NCBI RefSeq assembly: GCF_000185505.1
Contig: NZ_GL622359.1
Coordinates: forward strand, 1,332,100 to 1,376,459
Direction of reading: 5' to 3'
From: Pseudoramibacter alactolyticus ATCC 23263
Lineage (GTDB): Bacteria; Bacillota; Clostridia; Eubacteriales; Eubacteriaceae
DNA length: 44,360 nt
Shown: positions 7,916-16,989 of the stretch, piece by piece
How positions within the stretch are numbered: the first letter of the stretch is position 1
How the letters are laid out: the number at the start of each line of letters is the position of its first letter
Translations under genes and position numbers: made by a program
The notes under the pieces: generated by a model
What the model saw: the letters and a program-made list of their open reading frames with translations, nothing else
Told to the model about the DNA's origin: nothing
Database searches by the model: none

Positions 7916-8679
7916 GCGTTCTTTAAAATAAACGCCGAGATCGCGCGGCTGATTTCTTCGACATGGTCGTTGATGAAATAGTGTTTGCCGCTGAATTCCG
8001 CAAATTCGATGCGGCTGCCTATATATTCCCGCCATTTCCTCGAGCGCTCTGCAGACACCATTTTATCTTCCGTTCCGTTCATCACCAGTGCAGGGATCTC
8101 CATTTTTTTATTGCTGTCGTAAATATAATTCCTGAACATTTCCAAATCGGCTCTGTATATGGGAAAGAAATACCGCTTGAAATCTTCATCCTTCACCAGA
8201 TCCGCATCTACAAGGTCAAAAAGCAGCAGGTCGTTCAAGATATCCCCATCGGTTATCTGTGAAAAATCAGAGGAGAGCATCAATCTGTCCAGTGCCGATG
8301 CCGGCGATTCACAACCGCTGACGATAAAAAACGATGCGGGATTTCCGCTGTCTTTCAGCGCGTATGCCGTCTCGAATCCAATGAGCGCACCCGAACAGTG
8401 CCCCCATACTCCCCACGGTTTTGCGGAGAGCATCTTCTTATTTTCGTTTATAAACGTGCGGACAAGTTCATCAACGGTCTTGGGCATCGGCTCGCCCATT
8501 CTCTTTTCACGGAAAGGATAAATGACAGGCAAAACATTGATCTCGTCGGAAAAAACATTTTTCCACGAAGAAAAAAATGTGGGGCTGCCTCCCGCGAAAA
8601 CAAAGCAGAAAAGATTGATCTTTGCGTTTTCGTTGTGCTTATAGTGCGAAAACCACTTGCCCACGCTTCGTTTGATCAC
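7912..8679 (-). CDS. Type II thioesterase with a Cys nucleophile motif (GHCSG)
   Basis: Alpha/beta-hydrolase of the NRPS-associated type II thioesterase family, 255 residues. These enzymes usually clear mis-loaded groups from carrier domains. Family landmarks: FVFAGGSPTFFSSWK at the N-terminus, NGTEDKMVSAER holding the acid, and FSGKHYFINDH holding the His. The nucleophile elbow reads GHCSG (residues 93-97), so the usual Ser is Cys95, encoded TGT. The start is GTG 8679, overlapping the carrier-protein stop as GTGA. The other thioesterase of this operon, at 10192-11007, has the normal GHSLG, so the two probably differ in job. A release or acyl-transfer role for this one is inference. Confidence 0.85.
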   Translation of the reverse strand: MIKRSVGKWFSHYKHNENAKINLFCFVFAGGSPTFFSSWKNVFSDEINVLPVIYPFREKRMGEPMPKTVDELVRTFINENKKMLSAKPWGVWGHCSGALIGFETAYALKDSGNPASFFIVSGCESPASALDRLMLSSDFSQITDGDILNDLLLFDLVDADLVKDEDFKRYFFPIYRADLEMFRNYIYDSNKKMEIPALVMNGTEDKMVSAERSRKWREYIGSRIEFAEFSGKHYFINDHVEEISRAISAFILKNA

Positions 8680-8906
8680 TTTGACGCCTCCTGTTTTTTT
8701 ACTGCCGCGGCAACGATATCCGCGAATCTGTCGCTGATATAAAAATCAGCGATACTGATGGTAAAGCCAAGCTCTTCTTCAAGATCCTGACAAATATATT
8801 TTGCGGTTATGGAATTTCCGCCGAGATCAAAAAACGAATCATCCGCTTTCGGCACTATATCAAGTTCAAGTTCCTCCATCCAAAGCTGTGACATCAGTTC
8901 TTCCAT
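8676..8906 (-). CDS. Free-standing peptidyl/acyl carrier protein
   Basis: Small acidic carrier protein of about 76 residues. The phosphopantetheine site is in FFDLGGNSITAKYI, with the modified Ser in GGNS. The four-helix carrier pattern continues through EELGFTISIADFYISDRFADIV. ATG 8906 is preferred because AAGGA lies nine bases upstream; a GTG two codons earlier is only three bases from that site. It sits between a free-standing condensation enzyme and a thioesterase. No adenylation domain in the cluster is left over to load it, so it probably receives an intermediate in trans or is loaded by one of the other A domains. Confidence 0.88.
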   Translation of the reverse strand: MEELMSQLWMEELELDIVPKADDSFFDLGGNSITAKYICQDLEEELGFTISIADFYISDRFADIVAAAVKKQEASK

Positions 8907-8920
8907 TTTCACTTTTCCTT

Positions 8921-10165
8921 TTATTTTACTTTTTTCGTCAGCTGCCCATACGTCATATCCTCGCCGAGCAAAACTTCCATCCCAAGCGCAAAATACGCCT
9001 TAAATCTGCGGATCATCTGCTCATCGAATACTTCTTCGTCGTAGCCCACTTTGTAGATGATTTCATCCTGTCCCTCAAAGATCAGCATACTGAAAATATT
9101 CCACACTTTGGCTTCGAGAGTGCCCATATAGCTTTCAATGGGCGCTTCGCCCAATTTCATTCCCTCGCTGCCCTTGCCGATAAAATTTTCGTAGGAGAAA
9201 ATGAACGGCGTCTTCCTTGGCGCGATGACTCTGGAATGATCAAAATTTTCACTGAGTTTTGAAAAAGAATCTGCAAGTGCCTGATAAAGTCCCGTATCTT
9301 CCGTGAACCTGACGCGATGAAAAAGGCTTATGGCAAACGTCCCCACCGTTTGGCGGTATTTTCTCAAACGGTTCTGTTCCGCGACATTGATAGCGATGTC
9401 ATGGTGATTCAGGGCCGCGGAATACGCCAGATGACAAAGAAAAAGATTGACCGAAGCCATACTGACGGAAAACTTTGAAGCGATCTTGCGAACAGATGCC
9501 GTCTCTATTTTCTGGAGGATCTTTGCGGCGTATTTCTTACGCCCGCCCGTTGGAAAAACCACCTTGTCTTCGTAACCTTCGCATTCCTTTTCCCAGTATC
9601 TTCTCTGGGCCTGAAGCGCTCCGCTCCCGGCAAGCGCGAGAGACTCCTCGATATAATCGATATATGTGTGTTTCTCTTTCTTATTATCGATACCGTTGTA
9701 ATTGGCTATGATCTTTTTAACGATGATGCTGTTGGACGTTCCGTCGCTGATGATATGGTTGACACAGGAGACGAAAAGGTATTCCTGTGCCGCCATTCGG
9801 AACAGGGTAAAATTGAACATAAAGCCGCCGTCAAAATGCGTGTGGTCGTCGATCACGGTGAACATCTGCTTCGCCAGTTCTTTCTGCGGATCTTCGGCGG
9901 ATGCTACATCGCGAAGATCAAGGGCATAGTTATACCCGTCGCCAAGATGCTGATAAACGTCACCGCTTTCGTCTGTTTCAAAGACCAGGCGAAGGGCGGG
10001 ATTGTTATCGATAGTTTTTTGAACGGCCGCTTCCAACCTTGCAGCATCTATCTCCCCATGTATCTTGAACATGGCCAGGCAATTCGCGCAGGAGTCCTTT
10101 CCCCCCATCATGCCGCGGAGAAGCTGCTGTTCGGTTATGAGTTTATATTTTTTTGTTTCTGACAT
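8921..10165 (-). CDS. Free-standing NRPS condensation-domain protein
   Basis: A 414-residue protein that is a single condensation (C) domain. The active-site motif reads NHIISDG at 136-142: the first His of HHxxxDG is Asn, but the catalytic second His (H137) and the Asp-Gly are kept. The motif is of the amide-forming C type and not the DxxxxDxxS of cyclization domains, so this enzyme differs from the other condensing domains of the cluster. It is followed 15 bases later by the free carrier protein, which suggests the two act together in a last condensation or release step. AAGGAAG precedes the ATG. Partners and acceptor are unknown. Confidence 0.85.
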   Translation of the reverse strand: MSETKKYKLITEQQLLRGMMGGKDSCANCLAMFKIHGEIDAARLEAAVQKTIDNNPALRLVFETDESGDVYQHLGDGYNYALDLRDVASAEDPQKELAKQMFTVIDDHTHFDGGFMFNFTLFRMAAQEYLFVSCVNHIISDGTSNSIIVKKIIANYNGIDNKKEKHTYIDYIEESLALAGSGALQAQRRYWEKECEGYEDKVVFPTGGRKKYAAKILQKIETASVRKIASKFSVSMASVNLFLCHLAYSAALNHHDIAINVAEQNRLRKYRQTVGTFAISLFHRVRFTEDTGLYQALADSFSKLSENFDHSRVIAPRKTPFIFSYENFIGKGSEGMKLGEAPIESYMGTLEAKVWNIFSMLIFEGQDEIIYKVGYDEEVFDEQMIRRFKAYFALGMEVLLGEDMTYGQLTKKVK

Positions 10166-10191
10166 TTTAATCTCTTCCTTATATCGTATAT

Positions 10192-11007
10192 TTATATCGT
10201 TCCCGTTTCACACACCATTTCGGCCGGCATGCGGGAAATCGGCATTTTTAGATCTTTGCAGCAGCAAAGCATGTCCTTCACCACTTGATCGGCCACATTG
10301 TTTTTTTGATCAAAAAGATAAAAATGATCGCCGTCAAACTGTCTTATTCTGAATTTCTTTGAAGTCACCTCCTCCCAATGCTGCATGACGTCAACATCCG
10401 CATCCCTGTCCTTACTGCCCGAATACGCATAGATCGGTATATCCAGCATCTGGTTCTCATACACAAAGCTTTCGCCGAGCGCGTAATCACTGAATATGGT
10501 CGGAATGATAAAATCCAAAAATTCCCGATTCTCCAGAAGTTCGGACGGCGTATGGCCAAGTTTCTTTATCTCCTCAATCAGAGGGGCTATGCCCATGCTT
10601 GTTCTGTACGGCGAAGGGTCTTCGTCCTGGGGCGCGTGTCTGCCCGATATCTGAAGACAGCAGGGATGCAGCCTATATTTTTTTCTCAGGATGCAGGCCA
10701 CGCCAAAGGCGATAATTGCCCCGAGACTATGGCCAAAAAGTGAGAACTCCACAAATTTTTCACCCTGCCCAATTTCGTGAAAGATACACGCTGCGGTCTC
10801 CCGACAGATCGACTTGATATCGCTCGAAAGCCGTTCTTTCAGTCTGATGCCACGTCCGGGAAGTTCAACGGGAACGGCATCCACCATTTTGGAATTGATC
10901 CAGTGATTAAACACCCTGGCATTTTCGCCGGCATGGTGAAAACAAAAAATAACGGGACGGTCGCCCTTTATCCTGTCAAGGAATATCGACTCTTCTCTGC
11001 CTATCAT
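10192..11007 (-). CDS. Type II thioesterase (GHSLG)
   Basis: Alpha/beta-hydrolase of the GrsT/YbtT type, 271 residues, predicted to hydrolyse blocked or wrong acyl groups from carrier domains of the assembly line. The nucleophile elbow GHSLG is at 92-96 (Ser94); the likely acid lies in SGSKDRDAD and the catalytic His in FDGDHFYL. The early CFHHAG motif is also characteristic. The ATG overlaps the stop of NRPS-3 as ATGA. It could also release the product, since no C-terminal thioesterase domain is fused to any NRPS here. Confidence 0.88.
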   Translation of the reverse strand: MIGREESIFLDRIKGDRPVIFCFHHAGENARVFNHWINSKMVDAVPVELPGRGIRLKERLSSDIKSICRETAACIFHEIGQGEKFVEFSLFGHSLGAIIAFGVACILRKKYRLHPCCLQISGRHAPQDEDPSPYRTSMGIAPLIEEIKKLGHTPSELLENREFLDFIIPTIFSDYALGESFVYENQMLDIPIYAYSGSKDRDADVDVMQHWEEVTSKKFRIRQFDGDHFYLFDQKNNVADQVVKDMLCCCKDLKMPISRMPAEMVCETGTI

Positions 11008-14000
11008 AATTTCTCCCAGTCGTCCGTCACCGCGAGGGTTCTGACCCGCTCAGTGTAATCACTGAACATCTGCTCCAGCATCTTCTCGTCAAAAGCCTGC
11101 CTGACATAATCCATGCCAAGAACAAGCTTCCCTCCGCTGTAATAAAGCTGGTGATCAAGAAGCACCTGCGGCGTTCTTGTCTGTGCAAAGATCTCGGTAA
11201 ATCCTGCCCTGGACAGCATCTCGTGACCCATATCATTATCAACATCGATGAGACTGGTAAAAACATAGGGGACTGCAATCTCATCATCGTATTTCTTGGC
11301 AAGTATGCCCAGCATATTGATCACGTTGCAGCTTCGGTACTCAATGGCATTCCACAGCTGACGGCCGATCTTTTTAGTATGGGCCAGGAAGGAGCATTCC
11401 TTATGTTTATAACCGATCAGGGCGATATTTGTGAAATCACCCAGCACCTGCTGCACATCGGAATGTACAGGCTGCCGGTTAAACATCGTCAAATTAAGGG
11501 TGACATCGGGATTTTCGCTCCATTTAGAAAGACTCATCATATAGGCTGTGCAAAGCACCAAAGAAGGTGTAAGATCATACCTTCTGATCTTCTCCCAAAG
11601 CTTCGCACTGAGTTGATCCTCCAAAGTATCGGTCATTCTGGAAAACTCAGGCTTTCTGATCTGTGTCAGCGGCGTCTTCATTGGCAGATGCGGTGCAGGA
11701 GGCAGTTTGTTGATCTGCTCCTCCCAGTACTTTCTCGCAAGGCTATAGTACTGCTTTTCTTTCAGCCACTTCTGCTCATCCGCCAGATACTGACGGAAGC
11801 TATAATCGGTGGTCACTGCCTCTTTGCCCATATAAGCGGAAAGCAGCTGCGACAGAAACGACCTGATGCTCCAGCCGTCCAGAATCAGGCAATCGATGTC
11901 CACATGAACAATTCCCCTGTCCTTATCAAGCATTTTGACTTTGATATCAAACATCGGCCATTGCCCCAGTTCAAACGTATAGGATACCATTTCTTCTCTG
12001 AGGTCCCGGCTGCTGTCATCGGGAACCATCTCTATGTGATATCCCGGATTTTCAGCCAGAGCCTTCGCCGTCCCATTGGCATAGATCACCGTCCTCAGTA
12101 TTTCGTTTTTCCTGACGACTTCATTCAATGCTCTTTCCAAAGCCCTGACATCAAGATTCTCAACTTGATATTCAACATAGTAATTGGCGGTTATATCACC
12201 GAGAGCATAACGGTTTTGCCGGCCCACCACATAAGCCGTCTGCAAAGCTGTGAGTTCATTGACCACAATGCCATCCATACTGTCAAGGTACTTTATGAGT
12301 TTCTCCCGCGATTCGGACAATCGCTTTTTCAACTCAGAAGTAAGAGCCCCCTTAGGTGCTTTGAATTTAAGCTTGCCGTCTTCCGCCCAGATTGTAATAT
12401 TCAACGAACGACATTGATTCACAAGCTCCTTCACAGCGGAATCGCAGTCCGTTTCTTCCGTGATCGGCTGTGCATCACCATAGAAATCAATGAGCTGCCG
12501 GGCGGTTTCAACCCCGGAAATCTCCTGCACAGAGGGTCTGAAGCCATAGATCAGATCCAACCGGTTGGCAGTTCTGATAACGGCGATGGACGAAAGCCCC
12601 ACCTCTTTCAGAAGATCCTTTGAACACAGATCCGGTAATTCAAGTTCGTCCCTGAGGACCTCCATAACTGGATGCGCATCGTAAGGATCATCCAAAGATG
12701 AAGAAGAAACGTGCGCTTCTTTTTCACAACTGTTTTCCTCGTTGTCGTAGAACGCCAGAAAATCTCTGACATTTTTATATCTGATGATATCGTTGATCCT
12801 GGCGCGGCAACCCATTTCGCTTTCAAGCCTATTGGCGAGTTTAATCAGGCTGAGAGAAGTCAGACCAAGCTCGGAAACCGTATCCTCCGGGGATAGATCC
12901 GCCATTTTCAGTTCACTGCCGATTATGGATAGTACCTTTCTGTCCTGTTCGCTAAGTCTAACCCCTGCATGCTTCGTATGTCTGCGCCCGACCTTTAGAT
13001 CCGCCAACAATTTCTTGCGGTCTATCTTGCCGTTGGCCGTCATTGGGAATGCTTTCACCGCCACGACTCTTTTAGGAACAAAATAGTGCGGAAGCAATTC
13101 TGTCAGAGCTTTTTTGCACTCGGCTTCAGAAAAAACCTTCGAGCTGCGCACAAAAGCAATCATTTGCTTGGGACTTCCGGCATTGCCGGAAACAACGATG
13201 ACATTCTCCGGATGACCGAGCTTTTCAAGCGCATTCTGTATCTCTCCAAGTTCAATCCGATATCCGTTGACCTTGATCTGGGCATCCTTTCTGCCCAGAA
13301 ATACCACACAGCCGTTTTTGTCATACCGCCCATAGTCACCGGTATCATAGAGTCTTTCTCCCCCTATATCTCTGAAGACCTCTGCCGTCAGTTCAGGCTC
13401 GTTATAATAGCCCTGCGCGAGACCCTTTCCGCCTATATTGAGCCTGCCCCTGACGCCGCAGGGCAGGAATCTTCCAAAGTCGTCAAGAATGTGGAAGAAC
13501 TGATTCGGCAGAGGATATCCATAGGGTATCGAACGCCATGTTTCTTCAACCTTCTCCACGGGAAAGTAATTTGACCAAATGGACGCTTCCGTTGCGCCGC
13601 CCATGCTTGTAAGCTTTGCAGACGGGATAAACTTTTGCAGCCTGTCAAAAAGATCCATCGGAATCCAGTCCCCAGAAAGAATCACGTCTCTGATTCTCAG
13701 TCCGCTTCCATCTGCGGCCTTGAGATTATCAAGAAAAATATCCATAAGCGCGGGAACCGTATTCCACACGGTGACTTTCTGCGCTTTGCACATCGCAAGC
13801 CAAGCCGCAGGATCGATGCACTCGGCCTCGGTGGGAACCGCCAAAGACGCCCCTGCGGATAGGGCGCCGAACACGTCATAAACAGAAAGATCGAAGCTGA
13901 CAGACGAAAGCCCGATCAGGGTATCCGTCCCGTCAAGATCAAGGTAGCGGTTGACCGCCGCAATGGTATTCATCGCCGCGGCATGCGTGATCGCCACTCC

Positions 14001-16526
14001 TTTCGGTGCCCCTGCGGAACCCGAGGTGAAGATGATATAAGCAAGATCATCGCCCGAAATCTCAGCATCGACAATCTTTCCCTCGAATTGACGAACGGTT
14101 TCCGCAGAAAAACGCGGAATAGAGTTATGTGTGGCCACACTGCCGTCAGCAATGATGCCTTTTGCCGAACATTTTCCAAATATCTCCAGTTGGCGGCTCT
14201 CCGGCTGATCGAAGGGCATAGGCACATAAACCCCGCCGATGCGGACGATAGCCAGGATAGCCGCAATGAGTTCAAAGGACTTGGGCATCTGAACCATCAC
14301 CCTGTCCCTTTTCCCCACGCCTGCGCGCATCAACATCTCCCCGTATCGCGCAGAATGCTTTTCAAGCTGCGCATAGGAATACTCGGCTCCCCGATATACC
14401 ACGGCAATACGATCCCCGTCACCGGAAAAACGGATGAATCCCTCGGTCAGCGACCGCTCCGGAATCGAAGCGGCCGTGTCGTTTGCGGCGTGCTGCACAG
14501 CTTTGTCCTCATCGCTTCGGATATCAGTGATCCGACTATGCCAGAAGGGTTCTTCCAAGGCCCGTGTCATCAGCTTTTTATACGCCTCGAACATTGACCG
14601 GGCAATCCCGTCTTCAAAAGCTTCTTCAGCGATATCCCAATTCAGTATGACGCCCTCCTCCGACGGGAGCAGCTGATGATCCAGAAGCACCTGCGGCGTA
14701 CTGGACGCGGAAAAGTCTCTGCTGCTGAAGATGCTTCTTTCACCTGTCAGCTTTTCAAGTCCCAGAAGACTTGTAAAAACAATCGGATATACCACATCCT
14801 GATCCGAATGTTCAGCGATCTTTCTCGCGACATCTGCCCCCTTCACCGAAAGGTGAGACATATCTCTGCGAAGATCATCCTGTATCCGTAGCGCGTTATC
14901 CAATACCGTGGTGTCACGGCGATGCGCCGCAAAAAGCAATAGCCTGGTAAACTCTCCCGCATCGAACGATCCTGCCGCGTCGCCGATCTTCCTGCCCATA
15001 ACCGTCACATTCAGTGCCGGTTCACGGCCGGCGCCGTAAGCGGAAAGCAGCTCAACAAACAGCGCCATAAACGCGGCAGAGGGCGTCAGACCCAGTTTTC
15101 GCATCAGTGTTTCAAATGCTTTAAACCGGTCTTTTTCAATCAGATACTGATAACGTCTGATCTTTCCGCAAAGGGTTTTCTCACAGAGAGTATTGTAAGG
15201 AAGCTGAGGCATAGGCGGAAAATCCGCTGCCTTCTTATCCCAGTATTCAATGTCCTCCAAAAGAGCGGTATCATCAGACGCCGCCACCGATGCAATCTCC
15301 GGCAGGGTTTCACCGCTGTAAATGTTTCGCAGATCGTTCCAGAAAACAAGCATACTCATGGCGTCACAGCAGATCATATCTATCCGCAGCTGTATTCTCC
15401 AGAGATCTTTCTTCAATTCATGCAGCGCGATTTCAAACAAAGGGGCGTCAAGAGGCAATGCGGTGGATGTCATCCGACCACGCGTTTGTTCAGCGATCTC
15501 CGCTATGTTTTCACAAAAATGTTCTGCAGAAACAGGAACGGAAAACACATCTAACGTCTCCATATACGCATTGTCTCTGACAACGCTTCTCAGCATCGGG
15601 TGACGTTCCATCAGGGCCTTGACAGCCGCGGTAAAACGGCGTGCATCAAGACCTTTCACATCCCTTTCCGTATAGTACTGACAAGGTACGCCGCCCCAGT
15701 CGACTTCATCGCTGCGGCCTGTAATATAGGCGCGCTGGACCGCATTTAACGGGAATTTCTTTTCAATCCCCGAATGCCCGTCATCCCCTGCAGTATCTCC
15801 GGCTTTTTCAATCAATTCTTCCAAGGTCTTCGCAGAAAATATATCCGTTATCTTTAGCCCGGTCCTCGCGGCAAGTAGCTGTGCCTGCAGGGAGTTGAGC
15901 CAGAGCGTACCGAGCTCGGCGTCGAAAGACACGTCATCCTTCCCCGCAAATGCTTTCAGAAACGAAACGATGCTCTCGCGGGTATCGGTTTTATCCGAAA
16001 GAAATTTAAAAACCGGTATGAAAGTTTCGCCGAAAGATTCCCCCAATGCGATCTTTTTCCGTACCTCTTTACGCATCAGCTTGCCCATTTGTGTTCTCGG
16101 CAATGATGCCTCTTTCACAAAAACCGCTTTTTTTACTTCGATGGGCAGGCGCTTGATAACGGCTTCATTGATTTTGTCCGCCAGCCGCTGGCTGCCCTTT
16201 CCGCTGCATTCGGCAATGATCACAAGTTCTTCGGTGTTTTCTCCCAAAACCGACAGCGCAACGGCTTTGATGATTCTGTCATCAACGTTCTCCACAATCT
16301 CCTCCAGCATAAAAGGCGAATACAGCTCGCCTTTTATGTTGAGAATATCCTTGCTTCTCCCGCAGATATAAATTTCCTGCGCTCCGCTGTCGCCGTCAAG
16401 TACAAAGCCCACATCGCCGGTCTTATAACAAATATTTCCATCTGCTTCCGCGCTGTCCAGACCCGTGAATTTTTTCATAACAGGATCTACCGTCACGCAG
16501 ATATTGCCGATGCTGCCGTTCGGCAC
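11004..16526 (-). CDS. NRPS-3 main part: (ligase C-terminus)-ACP-Cy-A-PCP-PCP-docking-like-Cy
   Basis: The larger part (1840 residues) of a starter-loading NRPS that begins at 17648. Domains by residue: 1-165, C-terminal part of an acyl-AMP ligase (TGDVG, GRSKDILNIKGELYSP); 175-242, carrier with Ser212; 255-670, cyclization domain Cy1 with D383-x4-D388-x2-S391; 690-1180, adenylation domain whose visible specificity residues (D-L-Y, N, L-S, M, I-W) match the cysteine code; 1195-1260, PCP with Ser1224; 1285-1350, second PCP with Ser1313; 1372-1415, a TubC-like docking segment; 1425-1830, Cy2 with D1545-x4-D1550-x2-S1553. It ends right after Cy2 with no A, PCP or thioesterase. Frame breaks at 16635-16641 and 16992-17000 separate it from its own N-terminus. 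Its frame opens at an internal GTG that is not a true start. Confidence 0.9.
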   Translation of the reverse strand: MPNGSIGNICVTVDPVMKKFTGLDSAEADGNICYKTGDVGFVLDGDSGAQEIYICGRSKDILNIKGELYSPFMLEEIVENVDDRIIKAVALSVLGENTEELVIIAECSGKGSQRLADKINEAVIKRLPIEVKKAVFVKEASLPRTQMGKLMRKEVRKKIALGESFGETFIPVFKFLSDKTDTRESIVSFLKAFAGKDDVSFDAELGTLWLNSLQAQLLAARTGLKITDIFSAKTLEELIEKAGDTAGDDGHSGIEKKFPLNAVQRAYITGRSDEVDWGGVPCQYYTERDVKGLDARRFTAAVKALMERHPMLRSVVRDNAYMETLDVFSVPVSAEHFCENIAEIAEQTRGRMTSTALPLDAPLFEIALHELKKDLWRIQLRIDMICCDAMSMLVFWNDLRNIYSGETLPEIASVAASDDTALLEDIEYWDKKAADFPPMPQLPYNTLCEKTLCGKIRRYQYLIEKDRFKAFETLMRKLGLTPSAAFMALFVELLSAYGAGREPALNVTVMGRKIGDAAGSFDAGEFTRLLLFAAHRRDTTVLDNALRIQDDLRRDMSHLSVKGADVARKIAEHSDQDVVYPIVFTSLLGLEKLTGERSIFSSRDFSASSTPQVLLDHQLLPSEEGVILNWDIAEEAFEDGIARSMFEAYKKLMTRALEEPFWHSRITDIRSDEDKAVQHAANDTAASIPERSLTEGFIRFSGDGDRIAVVYRGAEYSYAQLEKHSARYGEMLMRAGVGKRDRVMVQMPKSFELIAAILAIVRIGGVYVPMPFDQPESRQLEIFGKCSAKGIIADGSVATHNSIPRFSAETVRQFEGKIVDAEISGDDLAYIIFTSGSAGAPKGVAITHAAAMNTIAAVNRYLDLDGTDTLIGLSSVSFDLSVYDVFGALSAGASLAVPTEAECIDPAAWLAMCKAQKVTVWNTVPALMDIFLDNLKAADGSGLRIRDVILSGDWIPMDLFDRLQKFIPSAKLTSMGGATEASIWSNYFPVEKVEETWRSIPYGYPLPNQFFHILDDFGRFLPCGVRGRLNIGGKGLAQGYYNEPELTAEVFRDIGGERLYDTGDYGRYDKNGCVVFLGRKDAQIKVNGYRIELGEIQNALEKLGHPENVIVVSGNAGSPKQMIAFVRSSKVFSEAECKKALTELLPHYFVPKRVVAVKAFPMTANGKIDRKKLLADLKVGRRHTKHAGVRLSEQDRKVLSIIGSELKMADLSPEDTVSELGLTSLSLIKLANRLESEMGCRARINDIIRYKNVRDFLAFYDNEENSCEKEAHVSSSSLDDPYDAHPVMEVLRDELELPDLCSKDLLKEVGLSSIAVIRTANRLDLIYGFRPSVQEISGVETARQLIDFYGDAQPITEETDCDSAVKELVNQCRSLNITIWAEDGKLKFKAPKGALTSELKKRLSESREKLIKYLDSMDGIVVNELTALQTAYVVGRQNRYALGDITANYYVEYQVENLDVRALERALNEVVRKNEILRTVIYANGTAKALAENPGYHIEMVPDDSSRDLREEMVSYTFELGQWPMFDIKVKMLDKDRGIVHVDIDCLILDGWSIRSFLSQLLSAYMGKEAVTTDYSFRQYLADEQKWLKEKQYYSLARKYWEEQINKLPPAPHLPMKTPLTQIRKPEFSRMTDTLEDQLSAKLWEKIRRYDLTPSLVLCTAYMMSLSKWSENPDVTLNLTMFNRQPVHSDVQQVLGDFTNIALIGYKHKECSFLAHTKKIGRQLWNAIEYRSCNVINMLGILAKKYDDEIAVPYVFTSLIDVDNDMGHEMLSRAGFTEIFAQTRTPQVLLDHQLYYSGGKLVLGMDYVRQAFDEKMLEQMFSDYTERVRTLAVTDDWEKL

Positions 16527-16542
16527 GGGCAGATCGTTGTCA

Positions 16543-16989
16543 TCAAGGCAGAAAACCTTCCGGCCGCCTGTGACCTCTCCTGCGCAGAATATATCCCGGG
16601 TCCGGTACTCGCTGTCCCTTTGAGCCGCGTCGGCTTTTTTTCAGGCCTGAAAAATAGGGTGTGTTCGCGAGGATCATCAGTTCGGTCATTCCGTAACAGA
16701 CACTGAAACAGCGCGGATCAAAGCCGTGAGGTTTGGCAAGGGAAGCAAATCTGCTGACAGTGTCTGCCTGAATATACTCGCCGCCTATCGTCAGGGCTCT
16801 GAGCGAACTGAGATCGCTGCCGGCGACATCGCCGGGGGATCTTTCCATCAAATCCGACAGGACGGAAAGCGTGTAATTCAGAGTCGCCATATGGGTGACT
16901 TTATATTTCGTCACAAGTTCAAACCATTTCTTCGGGTCATTTATAAACGTATCGGGCCTGACCACTATGGAAGGTCCGCCGCCCCACAA
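16543..16989 (-). CDS. NRPS-3 middle fragment: core of the acyl-AMP ligase (frame-broken)
   Basis: Middle piece of the FAAL-like acyl-AMP ligase domain of NRPS-3. It begins in LWGGGPSIVVRPDTFI and includes the A5-like motif CYGMTE. It is lost after FSGLKK, where a seven-base A run (16635-16641 on the plus strand as T) needs to be six to continue into the main frame with ADAAQRDSEYRTRD. About 28 aberrant residues precede the stop. It has no ribosome site and should be joined with 16965-17648 and 11004-16526. Confidence 0.75.
   Translation of the reverse strand: MWGGGPSIVVRPDTFINDPKKWFELVTKYKVTHMATLNYTLSVLSDLMERSPGDVAGSDLSSLRALTIGGEYIQADTVSRFASLAKPHGFDPRCFSVCYGMTELMILANTPYFSGLKKSRRGSKGQRVPDPGYILRRRGHRRPEGFLP

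Noticed and set aside
11151..12623. Long plus-strand open frame opposite NRPS-3
   Set aside because: Antisense to clear Cy and docking domain sequence, with no ribosome site and low-complexity composition.
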